From contig PDUO01000016.1 of NCBI GenBank assembly GCA_003008705.1, forward strand, positions 435,975 through 499,974: a stretch of 64,000 nt of DNA. The letters are read 5' to 3'. This document shows, in pieces, positions 1-10,239 of this stretch (position 1 is its first letter; each line of letters opens with the position of its first letter). Origin of the DNA: Pezicula radicicola (taxonomy: Eukaryota; Ascomycota; Leotiomycetes; Helotiales; Dermateaceae). The position numbers and the translations under genes were made by a program. The notes beneath the pieces are model-generated. The model worked only from the letters and a program-made list of their open reading frames with translations. It made no database searches and was not told the origin of the DNA.

Positions 1-1859
1 TGAGCTCTTTGGGCGGTGGCTGGGAGAGAGGTAAGCTTGCTATCAATTTCCATCAAAAGAGTTCGGAGTTCGCCAAAGTCGAGGGTTCCGGATTGGTCTT
101 TGTCGTAAACTTCGAAAAGCTTGTCCAGGCGCTTTAGATGGTCCGCAGCTTGGGGAAAGCGTTTCTTGACCCTAGTTGCCACCTCTCGCCATTCGCTGAA
201 GGTAAGGTGCATAGTCTCAAAGTTCTTACCTTTCTCCCAAGCAAGATTGCGTAGGAATTGCACCAAGTGGTCAGCAACGTTATTTTGAACTGTAGCACAA
301 TCCCCAATGGCGTAGACATCACCAAGTGGTGCACCGTTTAGGCGAAGATGGGTATCAGTCTCAAGGGCATGTCTGTTATTCTGTGTAGGGCCCAAATGCT
401 CAGCGACCTTTTGGCAGAACTCAGTCTGTGATACACCAGTAGACCACAAACAAAATCCCATTGGCAGTTCCTTTGTAATAGTTTCGCCATCATCTCCCTT
501 TTGTGTGAAGATGATCTTGTCTGGCGTTACTTCTTGAACTCTCGAGTTTGTGAGAACTTCTACTTGATCCCGAGAGAAACGGTCTTCCGCATATCTGGAC
601 ACTGCCTCATCGTAAGTGTTCAAAATATGGCCTCGACTCTGGATAAGATGTACAGAAATCTCGTTCCGAAGGAGCTTGGGGAAATGTGCTGTTAAATCCT
701 CATTGAGTAGGTCGAAAAGTTCTGCCGCAAACTCGACACCTGTTGGGCCTCCACCACTGACAACAAAGGATAGCAATCTTTTTCTCTCTTCATCTGAGGT
801 AGAAGGTAGACAAGCATACTCCAGGTTGGTCATGATGTGATTACGGATATTTTGTGCATCGCCAATATCTTTCAGGAAGTGACAGTGTTCTAGTCCTTTA
901 ACACCGTGTGGATTTGTTCTGGATCCAACTCCGATAACAAGTTTGTCGTACGGCAGATAGAAACGAACTTCGTTGCCAAGAGCATCTTTTTGCGACAATT
1001 CCACAAGCTTTTCTGAGAATTCGATTTCTTCCGCCTTAGCTCTAATAAAGTGGCCTTTCACTCTCACTTCATAGCCGAGGAGTCAGCATGATTCCATTTC
1101 GAGATTTGACCGGAGAAAGAGAGTTTATCAGAGGAAAATGATGGAACAAGAACAGGTCCACATACTGATTATCCGTCTAATTGGTTCTACCAAGGATCGG
1201 AATTCCAACGTTCCAACAGTAGCTGATGGCAGCATTGGTGTGAATAAAAAGTAGTTGGTTGGTGAGACCAGAGTAACATGGTATTCTTCAGGGTTTAGTG
1301 TCTTCAACAGAGCAACGCTTCCCCAGCCTCCTCCAAGCACCACTAGCTTCGGTTTGTTCTTTTGCCTCACCATCTCTTCGCAGTCTTCATCGTCTATTTG
1401 GACCTCAGCTATAGGTAGATTCTTTGGGCCGCCTCTCCTTGGGCTCAATGCCAAAGCCGAGACGTGGATATCTTTGTAGGACAGGTCCTCCCGATAAGTC
1501 GAAGCATCATAGGCAAAGAAGGCCACCACCCCAATCCCTATAAACAATATCGAACCTCCAAACCATGCCGTAGATCGGTATATAAAATTAAGCACCCATG
1601 ATCTTCTTTGAGGCAATGGCCTGCCAGATACGAAGCGGAGGGACTGGTGGTTGACTAGGTGGCGCCACTGAGCTGGTTGCGGTACAAGGTGTTGGCGCGA
1701 ATGATTGTTCGAGTGCAATGCGCGTTTACTGGCGAAGCTGGAAGGAGTCTTCAATTGACTGAGGGATAAGACAGGATACGTGCGTGCTGTGGTTCCATTG
1801 ACACCTGGACGCGTAAAGGTCCTGGTCAAGCTCTGTCGCAACATGTTACCAATCGCCAT
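1..1859 (-). CDS. External alternative NADH:ubiquinone oxidoreductase (type II, EF-hand), 3' end off window
   Basis: Oxidises cytosolic NADH and passes electrons to ubiquinone at the outer face of the inner mitochondrial membrane, without proton pumping. Exons read 1859..1166 and 1066..1 (continuing off the left edge); the 99-nt intron starts GTATGT and splices in phase 1 to give IRRIIMRVKGHF. About 586 codons are present. Seen: a basic, Ser/Arg-rich N-terminus suited to mitochondrial import, one hydrophobic segment near residues 93-115, a first dinucleotide fold (VVLGGGWGS near residues 173-181), a second NADH fold ([11 protein letters not shown]), the DVYAIGDCA motif, and a complete 12-residue EF-hand loop ([12 protein letters not shown], bases 104..69). 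The EF-hand separates calcium-responsive external enzymes of the NDE type from matrix NDI enzymes; that assignment rests on family knowledge. The C-terminus is missing from the window. Family call is very secure. Confidence 0.95.
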
Positions 1860-2610
1860 TTGCTGAGCATGAAATGGCTATTGACGATTGTTCATGATCA
1901 CGACGCGCTAGTCTTGAGGACAGAAGAGCAGCAATTGAGAGATATTGAGAGTTATTAAGAGATGTAGGTTCTGCAGGAAAGGAAAAGAAAGTGGTGTAGT
2001 TTAGCTTAGGTACATGGACGCTCCGAAACCCAGCTAGTATGCTAGTATTGGAGCCTTTCACGCTTTCTCTCTTCTCGGCCCTTTATGTGACGTAGGCAGG
2101 CCGTACATCGGATCGGCTCGTTCGGGGTCCGCACTCTTTCCACTTTTTGCGAGCGCCCTTTTTGCTACAACAGGACGTCTGATAGGTACTCGTGTGCAGT
2201 TGCAGGAACGTGAATAACCATATCTTCAATAATCAAGCAGTATTTGCGATAATTTGGGTCCTGATACGCGTACAATGCTATAATCGATGTTTGACACATG
2301 TTGTAGCGCTTCGGGCTCACCGCCCTGTTAGGTAGAGATACAAGTATGGCTGCCTTCCATGTCTACAATCGTCTTCGATCTGAAATTGGGATTCATAATT
2401 CACATTTCAAAATTCAATTATTCTGATTGGCCCGTTCCCAGGTATCATAAAATCGAGGGTACGCCATGATCATGTCCTGAGTCTTGCCCCATACCGAGGT
2501 TGCCTCCAATAAACGCCAATGCAACCCGCCCATCCAACGCCTGTCGTAGTAGCCGTTACAGTTCGTATTGATCAATCACTATAAAACGCCTATGCCCTCC
2601 ATGGCTTTCG
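1860..2610. other. Intergenic, between the NADH dehydrogenase 5' end and the GID8 3' end
   Basis: The part next to 1860 must hold the promoter of the leftward NADH dehydrogenase gene and the part next to 2610 the GID8 3' UTR. I see no other coding frame with recognisable content and no clear TATA box. Confidence 0.6.
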
Positions 2611-3815
2611 TCACGTAATCATAGGCTCGAGGCCATTCGTGTTCAGGTCATCGCGAGACTCTTGGTCGTCTCCATCAAGGCCGAGCTCAAGACGAGCTGG
2701 CAGGTCTTTCTTGTTTTCTCGGGCAGTGTTTTCAGCCCAAGCACGAAGACGTACAAGATTTCTGATCGAAGCGTCTCGCCGCTGATTCTGGCAGGCTAAT
2801 ATAGCCTTGTTGACTTTGTCCGCAACTTCCCGACGAAGATCAGGGTGCAAAAGAGCAGCTAGTTTTGGCTCCAGGTCATTTGGTAGGAAAAACAGAAGTG
2901 CCATTGTGTGTTCAAGGTCTTCTAAGAACTCGGGTGTGGTAGGGGCTCTTGGAGCCAGTTGCTCCCTAGCAAATGTCAATGCTGGGTAGATATCAGCACC
3001 AGGCGTCGAGGTGCACTGGCGAATGAGCTCAACCAGCTGGAGCCGAAGAAGTGCGAAATGCAATGCTGGATTATTGTCAAGAACCTTCGAGCAAGTTAGC
3101 CCCCGGGACTAATTATAATTATTTAAAACAAAATCTTTCTGTCTGTTTGCTCATACTGAGGACTGAAGTTTGGTATTGTTTCTCATCAACGACCCGAAGG
3201 CTATATGAGTGGTGCATGAACTCGTGTCTAATCATCGCAAGATGCCGAAGAAGAAATCCATCATGTACTAACCTGAGGTTCAAGATCATTCAGAGCCTTT
3301 ATAGCATCTTCAATGCTCCCCTTGTGTATCGAGTGTAGTATCTCACGACGAGCCTTCATTGATTCTTCTTCTTGCTGTGGGCGAAGGTTTGCTTCCTTAG
3401 AAAACTTGGCTGCAGCGGAAGGATACCCCTCAGTCGTGAGGTAGTCGAGGATGAGAGCGTTGATATCACTGTCAAGCAAGGATGTTAGCCAAGCTCGTTA
3501 ATCAAATTGTAAGGATGTATCGTGAAAGAGTAGAGGCGATAATTCAGATAGACAACTAAATTTGTTCTCCGCATGCGTAATTTTTAGGAGAGATTCCCAG
3601 TTGATGAAAAGCATCATGTAAAGCCTGCCAAAAAGGCGGTGGGGTAGAGGGGTAGCAACTAATGCTATGTGAGAGAGAAGGCACATACCTTTTCATGGGT
3701 TTGACATCCTCAACACGTCTCTCAAAGGCATGTCGCGAAGCTGTAGTTGAAGAAGCCTGGGCTGCCGTCAACAACTCGGACGAATTGGTGATGCCCAAGA
3801 TGGGGTACTCACCAT
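2611..3815 (-). CDS. gid8: GID/CTLH E3 ligase subunit GID8 (LisH-CTLH-CRA protein)
   Basis: Scaffold subunit of the GID/CTLH ubiquitin ligase, which in yeast degrades gluconeogenic enzymes when glucose returns. Exons: 3815..3813, 3756..3689, 3468..3273 and 3084..2611 (741 nt, 246 aa). LisH motif at residues 24-56 (SDINALILDYLTTEGYPSAA), CTLH at about 57-115, then the CRA region, which ends in an acidic tail. Length and domain order are normal for GID8. The start is notable: the first coding exon is only ATG, followed directly by GTGAGT; the 56-nt intron ends CCCAG and the message continues GCTTCTTCAACT, giving MASSTTASRHAFERRVEDVKP, which resembles fungal GID8 N-termini. The frame upstream of 3756 contains a stop, so no unspliced start works. 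Divergent from the uridine kinase gene, 438 bp apart. Family secure; the first exon is inferred. Confidence 0.92.
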
Positions 3816-4253
3816 CTTGCAACAATGATGATTAGTTAGTCTCCATGTGGCATGGGGAGCTCGCAGAGGACTCAAGTGTCCAGCACTGCGCCGATGATAT
3901 CGCTATATGAAAGATTGAATAATATGTTTGTGGGAAGGAGACGGGCAGACAGGCAGATTCTGCTGGGATCAGTTTTATGAGGGTTCCGTTAGCGTTAGTG
4001 CCTCAGCTAGATACGCTAGAACTAGCGTGACAGGGGGAGCTACTCGGGAACAGCAAGCACGTGATTGTTTTGATAAAGGCTTCTGCATCGAGCGAGATTG
4101 ATACGGCCTTTTCTTCAACACACTTTTTTGCACCTATTGTTCCCTTCTATCCTCAATTTTTGGAGGAAACCTCATACGATGATATAGTAAGACTTCTTTT
4201 TGAACTCTCAGAGCCTATTAGGATACCCCGGCGGGCTAGAAAGCTCAGCAGCC
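3816..4253. promoter_or_regulatory. Shared divergent promoter region of GID8 and uridine kinase
   Basis: A 438-bp gap separates the two divergent start codons, so it must contain both promoters and 5' leaders. I see no unambiguous TATA box. This is inferred from gene orientation only. Confidence 0.5.
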
Positions 4254-6081
4254 ATGGTCGATATTGTTAGCAAAAGAGCTCACTATTCCCCGTAACTCGC
4301 CTGTCTTTTGACTTGTTCTTATATTTGCTGACAGCTACCTGCAGACCATGGGCAGATGTTTGTATAATAGGAATTGCTGGGAGCTCAGGCTCAGGTAAAT
4401 CCACTTTATCTCATGCCATTGTTGCGAAGTTGAACCTTCCCTGGGTGGTTATTTTGTCAATGGTACGGGCTAGTCCACATATGACATGATGGGATGAAGG
4501 TTGCTGACCCAATGCGCAGGATTCTTTCTACAAACCTCTAGGTGCCGAAGCATCACAGAAAGCATTTCAAAATGAATACGACTTTGACAGTCCCGACGCA
4601 ATTGACTTCGATGTTCTCGTCGAGCGACTAAGAGATCTCAAGGCAGGGTTTGTTGCCAATTGCACAAATAAGATTTTTCAAGTTGCTGAATTTGTTTAGA
4701 AAGCGAGCAGAGATCCCTATCTACTCTTTTTCTAAACATTCCAGAGAAGATGTGACCACCTCAATATATTCCCCACACGTATTGATATTGGAGGGAATAT
4801 TCGCTCTCTATGATCCTCGAGTTCTGGAGCTACTAGATATGAAGGTAATCTTCTTCCTTTTGTGACTATTATTTTTCGACTTTCAATTAACCCCAATTTT
4901 CAGGTGTTTTGCGATGCAGATGCAGATACATGTCTATCTCGGAGAAGTAAGCGACCTCCCTTTAAACGAACCTATATGGATCTTATTCTATTCAAATTAC
5001 GTCCTGAACTACCAAAGTTATTACTGTTTCGAGTGCTTCATTGCCATGCTAATCATAAATTCCAGTTCTGAGAGATGTCGAGGAACGTGGCCGAGACATC
5101 GAAGGATGCATCAGGCAGTGGTTCGCATTCGTCAAGCCCAACTTCGAGCGATATGTTGAGCCTCAAAGGAAGGTTGCTGGTAAGAGCGGCGTTCTAAATT
5201 GAAGACATTCACTAAGTAAATATAGACATAATAGTGCCCCGAGGAGTTGAAAACAGCGTTGCCATTAGTAAGAACACATGAAGCCGTCTCTGTATAGCTA
5301 CTGACATATACAAGCTATGATGATGCAGTACATTGAAAGGAAATTGATTGAGAAATCATCAAGCCACCGAGCAGCTCTCAAAAAATTGGGCCAGAGCGCA
5401 GAAGATGCTCCGATTTCAAACAAAGTTCTTCTGCTCGAAGAAACATCTCAGATAAGAGGAATGAATACCATTATTCAGGATATTGATACGGAAACAGAAG
5501 ATTTTATCTTCTACTTTGACCGCATGGCTACCCTGCTTGTTGAACAGTAAGCGCATCTAATCTTAAAAGTAAGTTCTTGTAGCTAATCATGACACAGTGC
5601 CATGAATAACGGTTACTTCAAAGAGAAGGTTGTTGAGACCTCAACTGGCAACAAATATCACGGCCTGTCGCCAACGGGTGGTGTGAGTGCTGTCGTCATT
5701 CTCCGAGCTGGGAGCTCAATGGAGAATGGATTAAAGCGTGTCATACCCGATTGTAAGACCGGTCGAGTCCTGATTCAATCGAATGTGAGAACTGGAGAGC
5801 CAGAACTTCATTTTCTCAGTTTGCCAGAAGATATCAAGTCACACGACAGCGTCCTCATACTTGATCCTCAGCTATCTAGCGGAGGAGCTGCTTTAATGGC
5901 AGTTCAGGTCTTGGTGGATCACGGTGTTCCAGAGGAGAAGATCGTTTTCGTCACCTACTTTGCTGGCAAGATGGGATTGAATCGTCTGACCAGCGTTTTC
6001 CCGGAGGTGAAAGTGGTTGTGTGTAGAATAGTCCCAGACTATGAGGAGCGGTGGATTGAGAAGCGGTATTTTGGTTGTTGA
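4254..6081 (+). CDS. urk1: Uridine kinase with C-terminal uracil phosphoribosyltransferase domain (Urk1 type)
   Basis: Pyrimidine salvage: phosphorylates uridine/cytidine to UMP/CMP. Nine exons: 4254..4291, 4345..4462, 4520..4647, 4700..4844, 4904..4946, 5066..5179, 5226..5267, 5315..5546, 5598..6081 (1344 nt, 447 aa), all with GT..AG introns and a continuous frame. Residues 20-33 hold the P-loop GIAGSSGSGKST. The kinase core continues through SMDSFYKP, the ILEGIFALYD segment and the LRDVEERGRDI arginine-rich region (to about residue 225). From about 240 it is UPRT-like, with a PRPP-loop-like stretch VLILDPQLSSGGAAL near 373-387. The C-terminal half of such fusions is often catalytically weak; I cannot judge that here. 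Start chosen because MVDIVSKRAHYSP splices to PWADVCIIG, as in fungal homologues. High intron density is the only oddity. Confidence 0.95.
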
Positions 6082-7068
6082 ACGGCAATTGCTATCAGAG
6101 AGAAGTCAGGTCTACACCAGAGTCCGCCACAATCAACTAGGTTGCCGGTAAAGAATAAGGTGAGCCACTGAACTATAGCTCCAGAATGTATAAACCGCAG
6201 CAATAGGATGCTAAGCATCATGTGTGATCATATCGGCAAAGCACTTCAAGAGAGAGAACCAGTGAACAGCTGCTACCCAGATCCGCACCCGATATTATGG
6301 ATCTGCGTTATAGTGTTGCAGCTTTTCCTGAGGTCTTACAGATTATTCTACCAGTTCTAATACCTCGGCCTCATACGAATGAATGGTGGCTTCCTGGTCA
6401 GTGGAGTGTTCACTTCCTCTTCATTGAAAGAGTGTTCCCAACACATGTCTGTCATTAGTTTCCTTGATCCAGCCTCTAAAATCTTATATCTCCAGACATG
6501 TTAACGCTGGTTCTTTGCGCCTTTGTCTTTGGGCTACTTGAACCTCCTGCTAAAGAACGAGGAAGGGGTTTTTTTGTGTCTTACCTTGAATTGCAGAAGT
6601 TCAATGTAGAACGAACAGGCTTTGCTAAGTTGCCATTCTTAACCTTGCTCAATTGCCTACTGGGATTTGATATCAGAATGTCTTTACAATCTTGTAAAAT
6701 CCACTTAGTGATTGTGAAGGGTGCTTCTCTCTATATTGCGACCTGGTAGTGCAACCACTTTCCTAAAACTTGGAACTAGATTATTACGATTAGCCTGTAC
6801 TATTATAGTAATAAAAGCATTCCGAATGCACACAATTATACTTACCAAAGTTGTGAGGAATTTAATTTAATTTGGTACAGCCTTGTTGGCAAGGCTGAGT
6901 GTCACACGAGTCACCCAAGCAAGCTCCGTCTCTGGTTTGCCTCGGTATGCGGGTCATGATGTGATGGCTTGCCACCATCTTCCACCGGCTCATCTACGAC
7001 ATTCTACAACTTCCATTTGAATTCTTCACCACTTTTTATCTCAGCGATCAGCGATTCCATAATACGTC
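6082..7068. other. Intergenic, with one unassigned 53-codon open frame
   Basis: Contains the 3' UTR of the uridine kinase and the promoter of the Lon gene. A short ATG frame at 6297..6458 (+) encodes 53 residues beginning MDLRYSVAAFPEVLQIIL and rich in Trp; I do not recognise it and a frame this short is expected by chance. Nothing else seen. Confidence 0.5.
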
Positions 7069-10000
7069 ATGGCTCGAGCGAAAGTTGCGACCCTTCCAGT
7101 AATCCCTCTGGCCAAAGACACTGTTTTGCTTCCCGGCATCATCCTCCGAATACCGGTGGCATCAAATCGACCTGATATCCCTGCTCTACTTTCAACCGTC
7201 TATAGTAGAGCAGCTTCAAAGACCCCGAGTCAGCGACTTGATAATGTTACGATTGCATGTGTGCCTCTGAATTCGCCTTTCCTTACTCCCACTGGACAGC
7301 GGATGATCTCCCAGGACGATAGGAGCCCCAAGCCTAAGGAGAGACTTGATATAAATCCAGCGAGCGCAACGAGAGATGATCTATTTGGATATGGTGTAGC
7401 AGCAAAGATATCAGGCGTGGAAGGTCGAGGTACAGGCGAATTTGCTCTTTTAGTTGAGGGTGTAGCGAGGGTCCGGATTGAGAGATACACTCAAGAACGT
7501 CCTTTCTTTGAGGCCGACGTTGTATACGAATATGATGATGGTGAGCGGTTCTCCCCTTGAAGTCATTTCATTACAAGCTGACCCTCCTTAAGAGATATCC
7601 CCTGAAGACATAGCAGTTCAAGGATTGTTTGCACATCTCAAGCAATTATCCCGCGAGCTTCTAACTTTGCTCCGACTCTCGTCCCTCCTCCCCCGCGGTT
7701 CCAGCTCCCAAGGGTTATCCCCAATTCTCTCACGTCGTCTTGAACTGTTCATAGCCAAGAAATCCATACAAGATGCTGGCGTGCTTGCAGACTTCATGAC
7801 CAACATAATTGAGGCGTCCCTGGAGGAGAAACTAGAGATTCTGGCGGCTTTGGATATCAAGGACCGCCTTGAAAAGGCAATTGCCCTACTGCAGCGCCAG
7901 GTTGGTAATATAAAGAACAATGTTAGTTTTACGTCCATCACGAGCACTACGTTTCCGGCAAATATCGACATGGACCAGATCAATAGACAGGAGCGCATGA
8001 AGAGGAATAACATATTAAACGGGCTACCAGTGCGACAAACTGGGATGGCACCGCCATTTTCGGGACAGCCGGGTGACGGTGAACAAGAACCAAATGAGAT
8101 GGACGAGCTGAAGAAGAAGATCGATGCCGCCAAGATGCCACCGGAAGCTGCAAAGGTGGCAGATCGTGAGCTCAACAGGCTAAAGAAGATGTCTCCCGCC
8201 CAAGCAGAATATCAAGTCACACGCAATTATCTTGAAAACCTATCAGAAATACCTTGGTCGGCGGTGACTGAAGACAGGCTTGGCGTAGACACATTATCAC
8301 GCGCACGAAAACAACTCGATAATGACCACTATGGCTTGGAGAAAGTAAAGAAACGTCTTTTGGAGTACCTGGCTGTCCTGAAGCTCAAGCAGACCATCAA
8401 TAGTGATGTCAACGCAGAAATAGCAAAGGCAGAAGAGGAGAAATCAATAGAGAAGTTGGAGATTCTCAAGTCAAAGCGGATGATAGACAAGTCACCCATT
8501 CTACTCTTGGTTGGACCTCCAGGTGTTGGTAAGACAAGTCTTGCAAAGTCCATTGCTACGGCTTTGGGGAGAAAGTTCCATCGCATCTCTCTCGGTGGTG
8601 TCAGAGATGAGGCAGAGATTAGAGGTCATCGAAGGACATATGTTGCCGCAATGCCCGGTCTCATTGTAAATGGCTTGAAAAAGGTTGGCGTGTCAAATCC
8701 AGTGTTCTTGTTGGATGAGATAGACAAGGTCGGCACGTCGAACTTCCACGGCGATCCTTCTGCAGCCATGCTCGAAGTCCTTGACCCCGAGCAAAATCAC
8801 ACCTTCACTGACCACTACGTCAACATCCCAATTGATCTCAGCAAGGTTCTTTTCATTGCTACCGCGAATACTCTCGATACTATCCCTCCGCCACTGTTGG
8901 ACCGTATGGAGACGATCAATCTTTCAGGCTATACAACTCTAGAAAAGCGTCATATTGCTCAACAGCATTTGATCCCAAAGCAGATTCGTACAAGTAAGTT
9001 TCAATACCAAAAAGGAAATTGGCCACTCTGACTGATCTTCTAGATGGCCTCGGAGATGGTCAGGTCGAATTTACCCAGGATGTTGTGTCAAAGATAATTG
9101 AGTCTTACACCCGTGAGTCAGGTGTACGAAATCTTGAACGGGAAATTGGGTCTGTATGCCGCGCAAAGGCAGTCGAATATGCAGAGGCACAGGACTCTGG
9201 CCACGCAGGTAAGCATTTCCCCACGTGTTGCCACGGAAGACCCCAGCCGGACCCCAATTACTAAACTGCCTCAGAAAAATACAAACCGCAATTATCTGTA
9301 GAAGACATCGAGGAAATCCTGGGCATTGAGAAGTTCGACGAGGAGATTGCCGAAAAGACTAGGTAAGAACCATCAGATGTTCTGGCAAGAAATGACTGAC
9401 GATTGTAGCCGTCCTGGCATTGTCACTGGCCTTGTAGCGTATAGCTCTGGTGGAAATGGAAGTATTCTTTTCATCGAAGTAGCTGATATGCCGGGTAGCG
9501 GCAGCGTGCAGCTAACAGGAAAGCTTGGTGACGTACTAAAGGAGAGTGTAGAAGTTGCTCTTACTTGGGTGAAAGCTCATGCATATGAACTGGGGTTGAC
9601 ACATGACCCTACGGAAAATATCATGCAGAAACGAAGTATTCATGTGCATTGCCCTTCAGGGGCAATACCGAAGGTTTGCCACTCGCTACTGCGTTGTTAG
9701 TTTTGAACAAATGCTAACAATCAGAAGGACGGCCCTTCGGCTGGTATGGCACATACTATTGCCCTTATCTCGCTATTTTCTGGCAAGGCTGTGCCGCCGA
9801 CCATGGCCATGACTGTAAGTTATTTCGGGGACTCTTCGGCTAAGGCTTTTTGTTGACAAGTAGTAGGGCGAAATTTCACTGCGAGGCCGTGTCACTGCTG
9901 TCGGAGGCATCAAGGAGAAACTTATCGGTGCTCTCCGGGCTGGCGTAAAGACTGTGCTTCTACCCGCACAAAACAAAAAGGAGTAAGCTTCTAGATGAAC

Positions 10001-10239
10001 TCTCTTATCCTCTGAATAAGTACTAATTTGTGTCTTCAGTGTCAAGGACTTACCGCAAGAGGTAAAGGATGGACTCGAGATTATCCACGTTCGGTACGTT
10101 CCTAAAGTGTCTCAGCCTGCCCTAACACGAAGCTAAATCATTCTTCCACAGGCATATCTGGGAGGCGATGCGCTGCGTCTGGCCTGACGCCCACTGGCCC
10201 GGCGAACAAAACTTTGCTGGCATCGAAAGTCAGCTGTGA
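7069..10239 (+). CDS. Peroxisomal Lon protease homologue 2 (AAA+ Ser-Lys protease)
   Basis: ATP-dependent protease that clears damaged or unassembled peroxisomal matrix proteins. Exons: 7069..7540, 7593..8993, 9044..9208, 9275..9362, 9409..9673, 9728..9814, 9867..9982, 10040..10093, 10152..10239 (2736 nt, 911 aa). N-terminal LON substrate-binding domain begins at once ([15 protein letters not shown]) with no mitochondrial presequence. Walker [10 protein letters not shown] lies near residues 465-473, followed by FLLDEIDK (Walker B). Catalytic Ser801 is in DGPSAGM and Lys844 in [14 protein letters not shown], the 43-residue spacing of bacterial Lon. It ends in Ser-Gln-Leu, a minor PTS1 variant; that and the absent presequence favour the peroxisome over Pim1-type mitochondrial Lon. 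The exon 6 acceptor is ambiguous (CAG at 9724 or AAG at 9727), which would add one Lys. Family secure; location inferred. Confidence 0.95.

Noticed and set aside
6150..6178. Minus-strand GGAGCTATAGTTCAGTGGCT, resembling the 5' part of a tRNA
   Set aside because: No anticodon stem, T-arm (GGTTCRANTCC) or matching acceptor 3' strand follows at the right distance.
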